A DNA stretch of 64,000 nt, from NCBI GenBank assembly GCA_026168455.1, contig CM047431.1:41261986-41325985 (forward strand), read 5' to 3'. The notes under the pieces are model-generated. The model had not been told where the DNA came from. It made no database searches and saw only the letters and a program-made list of their open reading frames with translations. The translations under genes and the position numbers were made by a program. The DNA comes from Theocolax elegans (Eukaryota > Arthropoda > Insecta > Hymenoptera > Cerocephalidae). Positions 10,930 through 21,246 of the stretch are shown piece after piece (within the stretch, counting starts at the first letter, position 1; each line of letters starts with the position of its first letter).

Positions 10930-11689
10930 TCAAATGATTTTTCTTATTTGTTTAATGGTATTCATTCGCTGGAGTTGTTCATTTGACTCTGGTTAATTAC
11001 TTGTATTTGTATAAGTGCAGCTTATACATTATTCAAAAACAATATGTACTGAGAGCTGCATTGATATAAAAATTGAAAGAATTGAAAGTACCAACATATG
11101 ATAATTCTGTAATTGAGTCATTGATTTAATTAATGAAACAAATTTTGTGTAAGTAAATAATTGTGGTTCTGGCTTAAGTCTAACTATAAACTGAAATATA
11201 TACAGTCCCACATATAGCATAAACAAATGTGTTATAATATAATAATGGGCAAATTTTAGTCGCTTCGAGAAGAAACTTTCTATTACATGTGCCAGTCCAG
11301 TTGTAATCTAAACTATATAGTATATATTTAGATTTACATAATTATATTTAAGGAATAAATCGATGATCCTTTATTCTAGGCAAGTTTAATTGTGACTTGT
11401 CAAGAAGAGAAAAAAATACATTGTACATATTATCTAATGGATATATGGTATGGTGGCGTAATTCACTGTTAACCGTATAGTTGTATTTTTCTTTGAATAA
11501 ATGATTATTAGATATGTCATAATACACAAATTTGTTTGTAAAATAAATACAATGCAACTAGGAAATGTTTCATTTTACTGTTTTGTAAGAAATAACCATT
11601 TTTTTAACGCATAAATGAAATGATAATTAAATATTTTTATTTTATTTTTCTTTTTTATTAATTTATTAAAATTATACACTGATGTATTA
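10930..11689. other. AT-rich stretch, no gene recognised
   Basis: Short minus-strand ORFs at 11029-11226 and 11348-11557 lack family features and splice context. Confidence 0.4.
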
Positions 11690-12168
11690 ATAAAAACACC
11701 TTCTACGAAAATGTCAACATTTGCAAGTATGGTTTCCAATCACACTTTGAAAAATGTTATCTGATAAAAAAATCTTTAATTATTACTCCCATCCTATTTC
11801 TACTTATATTTTGCTTAAACTCCAGAAAAAGTTTCTGCAATAGAAAGTACTGAAATCAAATATCGACAAGTAATTTTAATTGAATATTTATACTTATATT
11901 TTTTTTGCTTAAACTCCAAAAAGTTTCTACAACAGAAAGTACTGTAATCAAAGCGGAATAATTGACAAGTATTTTTTACCATACCATACACTGAATTTTT
12001 TTTAATTAAACTTTTATATATTTTGCTTAAACTCTATAAAAAGTTTTAATTAATTTCCACAAAACTGATAAAAAGGAAACTTCTTTTTTTTAATTTTCTT
12101 TAAATAAACAATGCCTATCCTTCCCGTGCTTTACATCAGTAGATAAACAATTTTATAGAATAATAACC
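11690..12168. repeat. Diverged copies of the neighbouring fold-back arm
   Basis: Blocks such as aaacaccttctacgaaaatg, ttgttatctgataaa and aagtttctRcaayagaaagt repeat here and again inside 12169-12600. The fold-back arm therefore appears to have grown by internal tandem duplication that also left this older outer part. Confidence 0.55.
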
Positions 12169-12872
12169 TTTTTTATATGTAACTTATATTCCATAATAGT
12201 TTTCTGCAATTGAAAGTACTGAAATCAAAAACACCTTCCAAGAAGGTGTCAAAACCCGCAAGTATATTGTTATTCTAATCAAACTTTGAAAATTGTTATC
12301 TGATAAATAAATTCTGCAATTGAATCTGACATTGTTATCTGATAAATAAATAATTTTAATTCTAACTCCCTTATTTTATCTATTTCTTTGAATTTTAATT
12401 AAACATTTTTTTTAATATTACAAAAATTACATATAAAAAATTTCTGCAATTGAAAGAACTGAAATCAAACTGAAATCGACAAGTATTTTGAATCGTACCA
12501 TAAATATATATTTTAAATAAACATTTATATATATATATATTACTTAAACTTCGTAAAAAGTATCTGCAATTGCAAATCAAACTGTAATCGACAAGTATTT
12601 TGAATCATGCAAAAATGTCTTTCAATCTGAATACAAATTTTTTTTATTAAAAGTATCTTATACTTTTACTTTTCATTTCTGGCCCTAGAATATTAATTAT
12701 TTATTACTGTAAGACATGGCAGGGCCAGAAATGAAAAGTAAAAGTATAAGATACTTTTAATAAAAAAAATCTGTATTCAGATTGAAAGACATTTTTGCAT
12801 GATTCAAAATACTTGTCGATTACAGTTTGATTTCAGTGCTTTCAATTGCAGATACTTTTTACGAAGTTTAAG

Positions 12873-12906
<34 letters not shown>

Positions 12907-13265
12907 GTTTATTTAAAATATATATTTATGGTACGATTCAAAATACTTGTCATTGTTGTTTTCAGTTTGATTTCAGTTCTTTCAATTGCAGAAATTTTTT
13001 ATATGTAATTTTTGTAATATTAAAAAAAATGTTTAATTAAAATTCAAAGAAATAGATAAAATAAGGGAGTTAGAATTAAAATTATTTATTTATCAGATAA
13101 CAATGTCAGATTCAATTGCAGAATTTATTTATCAGATAACAATTTTCAAAGTTTGATTAGAATAACAATACTTGCGGGTTTTGACACCTTCTTGGAAGGT
13201 GTTTTTGATTTCAGTACTTTCAATTGCAGAAAACTATTATGGAATATAAGTTACATATAAAAAAT
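12169..13265. mobile_element. Fold-back element, about 1.1 kb
   Basis: A left arm (12169-12688) and right arm (12724-13265) form a near-perfect inverted repeat around a 35-bp centre. Arm ends are ttttttatatgtaacttat and its complement. Arms contain repeated tctgcaattgaaagt blocks, an inner hairpin caccttccaagaaggtg and a (TA)n tract that is longer in the right arm. No ORF of significance and no transposase. Confidence 0.8.
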
Positions 13266-13856
13266 CGTAATAATACTCGAAAAAGGATTTCGTGGAATTT
13301 TACCTGGCTCACGCACACCTGTTAATTAATTTGGAGGGGACCGTGTATGTATATGGGATGGTGGAGTGGTGGGGGGGTCCAGAAGCCCCCTTGCCTATCT
13401 ACTGTAACTATTTTACAAATTGTCAAGTTTACATATAGTATTAAGTATAAAAAAATTGTGAAAGAAAATATAAAATATATTAATTTAATACAATAATATA
13501 TGACTATTGATACTTACAGCTTTTTTTCATAACCTTACCCTTGTATTTTTTCCCATCTTTATAGCGCACGAAATTCATATTTCCGACTTCCACGTTTGGG
13601 CATAAGTCAACTTCTTTAACTATACTTTTAGTTTTGTTCTTGATCCAAAGGACTAGGGCATACATGGCTTTATATTTTTTTATCTGTTATGCGCGCAAAA
13701 TCTAGCTTTTAAACTACTACTTTTTTTCACTCACTTAAAACTCGCTCATAAACAAAATATAACTGTAAATTAACCTAATGTTATTGTCGACATCGGTTAG
13801 TAAAATTGTCATTTCGTAACTCTATACGTGATTTATATTTTCAAGTAAAAATAAAA
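13266..13856. other. Upstream region of the two-exon ORF
   Basis: A short GC-richer patch near 13310-13390 is followed by AT-rich DNA. I see no clear TATA box at a convincing distance from the ATG at 13857. Confidence 0.35.
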
Positions 13857-14310
13857 ATGCCGAAACGATTAATTTCTCATATCGAAGAATATTCTGATTG
13901 TTACAAAAAAAGGTTAAATTGGTTATTTAAGTCTAAAGTACATCCGGCTAGTGTAATACCGCTTGAGGGAGAAACGGGTAAAATATTTGTGAGTATATAT
14001 TTTAGATTTTTAGTATTATCTTACAATTTCATTATTAACGTTATTTATATGTACTTCTTATATAGTTTCATTTTAGAATTTGTTTTTATCTGCATTTTTA
14101 AATAAAACTTTGCAAAATTAAGATTTCGATTATACATTAAAGTATTATTTTAACGAATATATAATTTTTAGGAAATGTTTGAAGATGCGAATGACTATCC
14201 TTATGATACATGCTGTGTGAATGATGCAAGTTGCAATGGTACAATAAAATCCACTTATTCGGAAATATTGGCCGACCAAAATGTATTTGGGTTTGAAGAA
14301 GTTATAAAAA
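13857..14310 (+). CDS. Two-exon partial gene, unknown protein
   Basis: Exon 1 is 13857-13988, starting ATGCCGAAACG and ending at TTT before the donor gtgagt. It gives 44 residues from MPKRLISHIEEYSDCYKKRL to LEGETGKIF. Exon 2 is 14172-14310, after the acceptor attttta-g, and continues in phase with EMFEDANDYPYDTCC, a Cys-Asn-Gly segment and NVFGFEEVIK. Joining is phase 0, and both exons have balanced, non-repetitive composition, which supports a real gene. After exon 2 a gtaaaa donor is possible (leaving one base); without it the frame runs 11 more codons to a stop at 14343-14345. I could not locate a confident third exon. The product is not recognised; the acidic and Cys content would suit an N-terminal protein-interaction or transposon-derived module. 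Confidence 0.6.
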
Positions 14311-14739
14311 GTAAAAAAATTTTTCCTTACCTAATTACAGTTTAAGAAATAATTTTTTAACTTTATTTTCAAATATTACATTAATTATTATGAAAGTTTA
14401 AGTTTAATATTTTCAACACTTTATGAATAAATGTGTTATTTAGAAAAATCTTACTTTGCTTGGGTGTATCATTATTATCGCGCTATAGTATAATTATATA
14501 CTTTTTTTATTATTTTACTTAATTATTAACTATATTTTTCAACTAAAAAATATGATTCTGACTGAAACATAATAAATTGAAAAAACTTTTAAATGTAGAA
14601 TAAAATATAACCTGAAACGTACTTGTATGAAAAGTTAATAAAATTTAACTGAGTTTATATATATATTCAAACTGTAAACGGTAAAATTAAAAATTTAGTT
14701 CATAGTAGTAAAAATCCAGAAATACAAATTGTATATAAT

Positions 14740-14976
14740 TTGCATATATATATTAAAGTACACCTTTTAAGACATGAATGGCTTAAAAAAGACAGTGATA
14801 CTTATAAGTTTTGTGAAATCCTTCTAAACTATCATAAAAAAATGAAACTAACAGAAATTCAAACTTCCATCTATCTAGTTGGCAGTGTAAAAAGACATAA
14901 AGTTACTGAAGCTGAACAAATTTTAAAATACAATAATTTACAGGGAACAAATGTATTTTCTTTTAAGAAATGGTAA
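14740..14976 (+). CDS. Possible coding fragment, unknown
   Basis: Open frame of 78 codons. From about residue 12 onwards (HEWLKKDSDTYKFCEILLNY, later QTSIYLVGSVKRHKVTEAEQ) composition is protein-like with a Lys-rich helix pattern, while the first codons are AT-rich filler. It lies 430 bases downstream of the two-exon gene on the same strand and might be a further exon, but I see no convincing acceptor or phase match. It ends in TAA after NVFSFKKW. Confidence 0.25.
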   Translation: MHIYIKVHLLRHEWLKKDSDTYKFCEILLNYHKKMKLTEIQTSIYLVGSVKRHKVTEAEQILKYNNLQGTNVFSFKKW

Positions 14977-15149
14977 AAGAATAATTTACTCTTTTCTTCA
15001 ATAGCAGCTCAAAAAATAAAAAAACCGAATCGTTTTTTGTGTCATATACGGAAAACTCAATTGTACAATTTGGAAGCATTCAAAAATATATTCGTGTTAC
15101 AAATTGTAATTGTAAGGAAGGAATTATATATTTTTAAAAGGCATTTTCA

Positions 15150-15292
15150 ACGTTGCTCAAACGTTATCACAACGTTATTTCCACCTATCGCGGGAACTTA
15201 CATAAATCTTAGCGGACATATGCATATCCCACATTGTAGCAACGTTGCTCCAACGTTTCAACAACTTTTATAACAACGTTGTAACGTTGTCA
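15150..15292. repeat. Cluster of AACGTT palindromes
   Basis: Seven aacgtt hexamers in about 145 bp, many extended to caacgttg, in two groups (15150-15181 and 15238-15289). This is much denser than expected in such AT-rich DNA. Possibly a MITE remnant or a binding-site cluster. Confidence 0.6.
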
Positions 15293-15299
15293 AAAGAGG

Positions 15300-17907
15300 T
15301 AGTTTAAGGTATATTCATGAATGTATAAACGAGTGCAATTCAATTACTATGATAGAGGTTAATTATTTAAAAAATATTTGTTTTCACGTTGAATGCGATA
15401 ACTTTTGTTGTATATGCTAACCTATAAATGTGTTGGAGTTTGAATAAAAGTTATAATTTTACAACTACCATCTATATCATTAACATAATTATTATAATTA
15501 TAGAGTTTATTAAACAATTAAGTTTTAACTAATTCCTTATTAGTGTTGTTTTAATACAACATGGCTTCGAAAAATTCTATTAAAAATTTCTTTAAAGCTA
15601 TACTCTTAATAAGTAAAAAAAATTAAATTAAAATTTAGTAACAACAAAATATAGCCAACGTTTTTATAAACTGATAAATATATAAAATATTGGAACATCT
15701 ATTAATAATATTGCTATGCGTGGTAGTGTCAATGTATTACCAATATATATACAATTATTTATCAGTGTCTTTCAACAACTTTTGTATTTGTACTCGCCAA
15801 AGTATTGGTATAATGTATCCAATAGTTTCGCTTTTGAAAGATTGCATAATATAGTGTACTAACATTGCAATATGCAGCATTGCCATTGCATTGCCAACGT
15901 AATTACAATTGTACGTAAACGTGTTTCTAATATACCTCTGCAATTACAGTGATAAATATATTGGTACCACGTCAGCGTTGGAGAAAATTCGATTCCCTCT
16001 ATACTAGCACAATCGAACATATTTGGCTTCTTGAGACTGCGTTCATGTTTATTGCGCTCGTACGGTTCGGTTCCGCTCGCGTTTCGCTTTTCTACGCGGT
16101 AAAGCAAACTGTATACACGTTTTTGAACGGCAAGTGTATTTAGTCAACAGAAACTTTTTTACTTTTTATTTTAATAATTTAAACGTAAATATTACAAGTA
16201 GTCTTGAACTTTTGAAAGAAAAAAATTATGCAATACGCAAACGTATCAGTTAAAGACTACTTGAAATAATAATTATGTAGTAATTTAAAATTACTCGATA
16301 TTAATTATTATTAATTACTCGTGATTAAGTTCAAAAAATTTATAATAAAATGAAAACGAATGATAATTAGAATATTACCTTCTAACCTAAGAATTGTGTT
16401 GAAAATATTAAATTCTAAACTTAAAAAAAACCATAACATAATTGTTTAGTTTATGCATAAGGAAAAGAAAATTTCTTCTTTTGCATTTGTATAAATAACA
16501 TTTAGAACTTGGAATGTAATTGCTTAAAATTTTTTTTGCATTCGATTTTGTTATTCAACACTTTCACTGTGAGCATTGTATAAGGAATTTTCATTTCACC
16601 TTAACCGTAAAATAAAATTACTTTTTTTAATATTTAAATATTACATATATAATAACAAATGTACATAATTTTTTGTAACTTCAATATAATGTGACATTGT
16701 GAATTGTGATTATTATTCAAAAGAAATCTATAGCCCATATTAGACCCGTACCGCAGTGAACGTCTTAAAAATTTATTTCAGGACTACTTGTAAATACAAT
16801 TACTAACAAGTAATTAAATCTTTATCACAATGTTTGATTCTAAAAAATCGGTTTTTTGAATACTTTTAATATTAAGCAGATAAATACGTGATTTAAAACA
16901 CAAAAAAGATTAATAATAACAATTAATAAACAAGTAAATAATTTATGTATTTTTCAGTGTACTACTTTTTAAAATAACTTTTTTTTGTTCATGTATTGAC
17001 AATACAACTTTGTAAATCTTGAATATTTTTATTGAAAAGAAATTGTGAAAACGGGCAATATCAAGAATTTTTCTCTGTAAAAGTCTATATTATGCTTTAG
17101 TATCCAGAAAAAAAATAATGTGTTTAAAATGGATTGTACAATGTAACAATAAGGAATGTATACAATATAGGAATGTAACAATATACGCCACGACTCAGTT
17201 TACAAACATTTTATTTTTATTAAATCGTATATACATATAAAATTTTAATTATAATAATATATTTTATTTTTTCTTATTCCATGATTTATTATAACCACTG
17301 CTACCTGAAACAAAATAAACGAAAGCAAAACGATTATTATATTAATTAACAATTATTAATCTCTATTTGTCAGTAATGATTTATAAATTTTATCTTTGCA
17401 GCTTCCTAAAAATTTTAAATATTTAGTAATAAAAAATGAATAAAAATTCACATATGATATTCAAAGCAAGCAGAATAGCGTTACAATGTTTTTTAATAAA
17501 ACCCATTGTCAATTAAAAAATAAATGGAGATTTTATTTTTAATTTTACCGTTTAATAAAAAATGTTATTGTTTATTTAAAAAAAAGAATATTTTGTACGC
17601 TATTAATACATTTTTTTAATTAAAGTAATGTATTTCAATGAACAAACGTGAGTTAAGTAGAAAAGAATTGAAAAATCTTCAACGAGCTTTCAGAAAATTT
17701 TCTTGGTAAGCTATAGTTCAGTGTACGTACATTTATGTACACAAACATCCTAGGTTGAATCATTTAGAGAATGTTAATACAAAGGACTCCAAATCTCTGT
17801 AATTTCCTAACAAAATTGAGTAATCGTTCACCGTGTAAAGTTCTTTGCAAAATAAAGGTGTCTTGAGAAAGAATTTTTTCGGATAAGAAACAACAAGGTA
17901 GAGATGT
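15300..17907. other. Long AT-rich region without a supported gene
   Basis: Only short ORFs, all lacking domains or splice context. A GC-richer patch at about 15955-16135 carries overlapping ORFs on both strands (the plus one ends in TVYTFLNGKCI), none recognisable. Confidence 0.5.
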
Positions 17908-17911
17908 CTGG

Positions 17912-18714
17912 TGTTACGTATGTAACCCGAAGAGATGTGGGATGTTGGAGTCGCGTTGGCTGCCGACCGAAGTTGGCAAGCACGATTAGGAGCATTGGAA
18001 GTACGATACGTTATGTCCCTTGAGATAAGTTGATTTATTTGTATGTCCTGAAGAAAGGCCAGTGTATATCGTGTGCGTGTCTGATGTCCGGTCGTGTGAA
18101 TACAATCTATTGTACTTAGTCGCTCGGAGCGGTCGACTCTCGTGATCGGTAACGGATTCTCGTGCGACCGGACGGGTCGGAGACTCTTCTAATTCTCTTG
18201 CGACCGGACAGGTCGGGAACTGATTTGATTCTCCTTGCGACCGGACAGGTCGGGACCTAATTTGATTCTCTGCCCGTTTAGTCTAGACGCCGATTCCCTT
18301 GCGTGTTCGCCTGGTCTGGGCGATGGCTTTCTTCTGCCACGAATTCGGCGGATCGGCTGCTCGAGGAGCGTTCCACCTGTGGTGGGAGGCTTCTGAAGTC
18401 AGCGTTTCCTTGCTGCGTGGACTCGGGGTTTTTCCGTAGATACTCCGTGGGCAGTGCCAAAATTGCTATGATTGCAATACTGGCCTGGCAACAAGTATCT
18501 ATAGCTTATTGAACGAATCGCGTGCGAGTAGCTTTCCGCGAAGGCTGCGCGGTCAGCGCGAGTCAGCGCGACGTCAACGATGTTCGCTGTCGATCGGACC
18601 GGATGCAATATGACGCTCAACTATTTATTGCGCCATCGCGAATGGTTTTGCTGCGATAATTGAAGTATTGCGCGGTACACGTAGATCCAACATGATCTTG
18701 TATCGTACGTTACA
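17912..18714 (-). repeat. 3' LTR of the retroelement
   Basis: 803 bp, GC-richer than the surroundings. Inside, three 36-37-bp repeats built on gcgaccggac-R-ggtcgg (about 18155-18266) form short hairpins and are conserved in the other LTR at 28894-29005; they could be regulatory. LTR ORFs on both strands are overlapping shadows, not genes. Confidence 0.95.
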
Positions 18715-19159
18715 CGTCCGAAGCCGCGGCGGCGACGTCCTCGTCGACGGTGTTACAACTACGAACGGAGCTAGGATAAAAAAAAATTTGGTTTCTCGAG
18801 TACGGTGTGCGTGTGTGTGTATGTATATGTGTGTATGGCCGCGTGCCATGTACAATTGGTTGTGGCCTTTCTTCCCATTACAGTTTGTTTTATGATTCGC
18901 TTTACATTTGATTAAGATGAGGGTAGTACCATTAATGCGTTATTTTGACCTGTGTAACAAAATTAAAGAAAAAACAGATGTATATTTTTGATTTTATGTG
19001 TAAGAATAAGGTTTGATATGATGCGCGTACTTTGTAGTACTGGTTCTGCCTATCTGAGAAGTAAAACACATTAAGCTTTCTGTACATCTATGTATATGTG
19101 TCGTTATGCGATATGTCAGCTGTGTAACTGGGTTACTGTGTTGCTGACTTCTGTTTTTA
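18715..19159. other. Env 3' flank and region before the 3' LTR
   Basis: Noncoding between the envelope stop and the LTR. No clear polypurine tract directly beside the LTR on the minus strand (the adjoining bases read ggcttcggacg), so the second-strand primer site is unusual or degraded. Confidence 0.5.
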
Positions 19160-20845
19160 TTACGCGCGGTGGTGGCGCAGTTCGACGACCGATGACGCGC
19201 GGCCTTGGTCGCTCATTTGACGCGGACTTTTGCTCGTCATTGCTATTTTATTAAGACATTCGTGCAGCTGATTCGGTTCTAATTTTATTGTTTGAACGTT
19301 CCCGTGTCGCCTATCTTTGCGACATTTCGGAAGAATTATTTTCCATGCCAATGGTACTAATAGTGAGAGGACTATGAAAGTCGCTCCGAGGGATCCGGAT
19401 GTGTACTTAAAAATTTGCAGACTGTTTCTCACCGATTTGTATTCGCTCAATGTGCGCGCTCTTTGCGCTATCTCATGTAGGGTTAACCCGGATTTGAGGG
19501 TGTTGCTTCGCGCATTGCTATGCGTGTCGGTGTCGGTGAGCCTATGGAAATTTAGGATTTCTTTCACGGATTCTGCGGTTTCACTATTGCATATGATGTT
19601 ATTTATGACGTTTTCGATACTGACACTTTCGTCTTTTGAGAACACGTTGGTATATTGGATTGTTAGGTCTGGGTGAGTGGCCGTCAGGCGTGTGTCGCTG
19701 GTGTGCGCGGTGCATCCTTCTGTTAACTTGAGGATTCCCGCCCCTCGTAGTGTGTGTGTGGTGTAGTCTGTGTTTTTACATTTTATGAATATAGGCTCGT
19801 CCTTGGGTGACGAGAATACCCAGGTGTTGGGGCTGTGCAAGCGGGCCCAGAAGGTTTCGACTAGGTTAACGACTCTTATCTCGCAATTGGTTAGTGTTCC
19901 CGGTTTAGTGAGTGTTGCTAAGCGAATTTCGCACGGCGAGTGCTCCTTTATGTCTCGAAAAGGCTCGGTATTTTGGCATATGTGAAGCGTTTTTAGCTTC
20001 TTACACTTGTTTATCGCGTCGGGTGTGAAGGGCGCGTAGTGATTTCCCCCTTCGCTTGCGGCGAAGAATGGGTACGTCGGGTGTATGTATACGGATGTGC
20101 TTGCGGATTTAGGAGAGGGACGTTGATTATGTAGACTAGGTGGGTTTTTGCGAAAATAATTTTTACGTCTGCTATATCGAGTAGTTGTAGTATCGAGTCC
20201 GCCTCGTCTAGTGGGAAAACGTAGCCCGGTGAAGCTTCGCGAGCCGCTAGTGATGAGCTTTCGATCGAGTTGGGGGGTACGAATCGTGGGTGGACGGTTC
20301 CTCGGGAGGCGAATAAAATCGCGTCTGTTACGATTTCTATGTCGAGCGCGTGCTTGTTCGCGTACTCGGATAGCTTTACGAGTCTTGGTGTTTTCTGCGT
20401 GTACTGCCTGTAGTGCTGCTTCTATTTCTGACATCCTGTGACTAGTCAGGTTGAAATTGAGTTCTATTATTTCCGTTTGAGACGCGAGGAGGGATGCGAC
20501 TTTTTGCGTTTCGTTGGCGGAAGCCTCTATTAACTCTTGGATTTCCTGGAGCGCGTCTTCATCTAGGGTGCCGAACAGGATTCTTGATATTTTTCCAACG
20601 AACGGTAGGACGGATCTTTTGCTGCGTAGCAAGTGGTGCCCCCGTAACAGGCCCACTATGCGCTCTATGTCTGCTTCGTTTTCCGCAAGCTGATCCCTTA
20701 TCTCTCTTGTCCGTTCGCACAGGTTTGTGGTGTTACTGCAGTTCTGGCTTACTTTCTTCCAGTTTTTGCGCAATTGAGAGTTGTAGGTGAAGAATCGGTG
20801 TAAGTTCATTTTCTGTATAATCCTCCAGTTGGCGTTGGACGTCAT
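19160..20845 (-). pseudogene. env: F-like envelope glycoprotein, frameshifted
   Basis: Endogenous retroelement envelope related to the F fusion proteins shared by insect errantiviruses and baculoviruses. Visible: a basic furin-type site R-S-K-R at residues 74-77, followed directly by a hydrophobic Gly-containing fusion-peptide segment, a heptad-like helix (about 95-150), a Cys-bearing ectodomain (about 280-420), a membrane-spanning segment (about 484-505) and a short basic cytoplasmic tail. Residues about 151-260 are an Arg/Pro-rich stretch unlike the family, while an adjacent frame over the same DNA (about 20080-20395) has family-like composition. This indicates two compensating frameshifts flanking that block, so the ORF is open but the protein is probably broken. 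Confidence is high for family, moderate for the exact break points. Confidence 0.85.
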
Positions 20846-21089
20846 TAAGGGTGCGATGCTTTCTATTATTAGTCCCGGGTTTTCGGGTATGTCTCTGAGT
20901 AGCGGGTCTGCCGGTGACGCTGCTATCGTCGAGAACCTTGAATGTGCATACGTAAGCGCGTAAGACTACGTTGTGCAATGTGTATATGTATGTTATTTTG
21001 GAAGGATCCCTTGTGTTTGTCTTTGTGGTGAGGTTTTTGGTGTTGGAATGGATGTTCGTCAGTTGAGGGTTTGGTTGAAATATTAACAC
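20733..21089 (-). CDS. ORF overlapping the envelope 5' end
   Basis: 118-codon frame overlapping the start of the envelope ORF by 113 bases in another frame. Its first half is Asn/Thr-rich, the second half is helical and charged. It may include the envelope leader region, usually made from a spliced message in this group, or be fortuitous. No signal peptide is evident. Confidence 0.25.
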   Translation of the reverse strand: MLIFQPNPQLTNIHSNTKNLTTKTNTRDPSKITYIYTLHNVVLRAYVCTFKVLDDSSVTGRPATQRHTRKPGTNNRKHRTLNDVQRQLEDYTENELTPILHLQLSIAQKLEESKPELQ

Positions 21090-21246
21090 GATTCGTTAGG
21101 ATTTTGTGTGTTTTTATTTTATTCACTTATTTATTTATTGTTGTTATTTTTCCCTTTTTTTTGGCGGTTTTACCGACTAATGTTGATTTTGGTGTGTTTA
21201 TATTTATAATTCAATGTTGTAGTATAAAGATGTGTTTATTATGTAT

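Noticed and set aside
16040..16143. GC-richer ORF ending TVYTFLNGKCI as a gene
   Set aside because: Equally open on the opposite strand, no splice sites or family features.
18278..18620. ORFs within the LTRs on both strands
   Set aside because: Overlapping frames in LTR DNA with no domain; present only because the LTR is GC-rich.
19317..20790. Plus-strand ORFs inside env
   Set aside because: Shadows of the minus-strand envelope gene, with Cys/Ser-rich composition and no domain.
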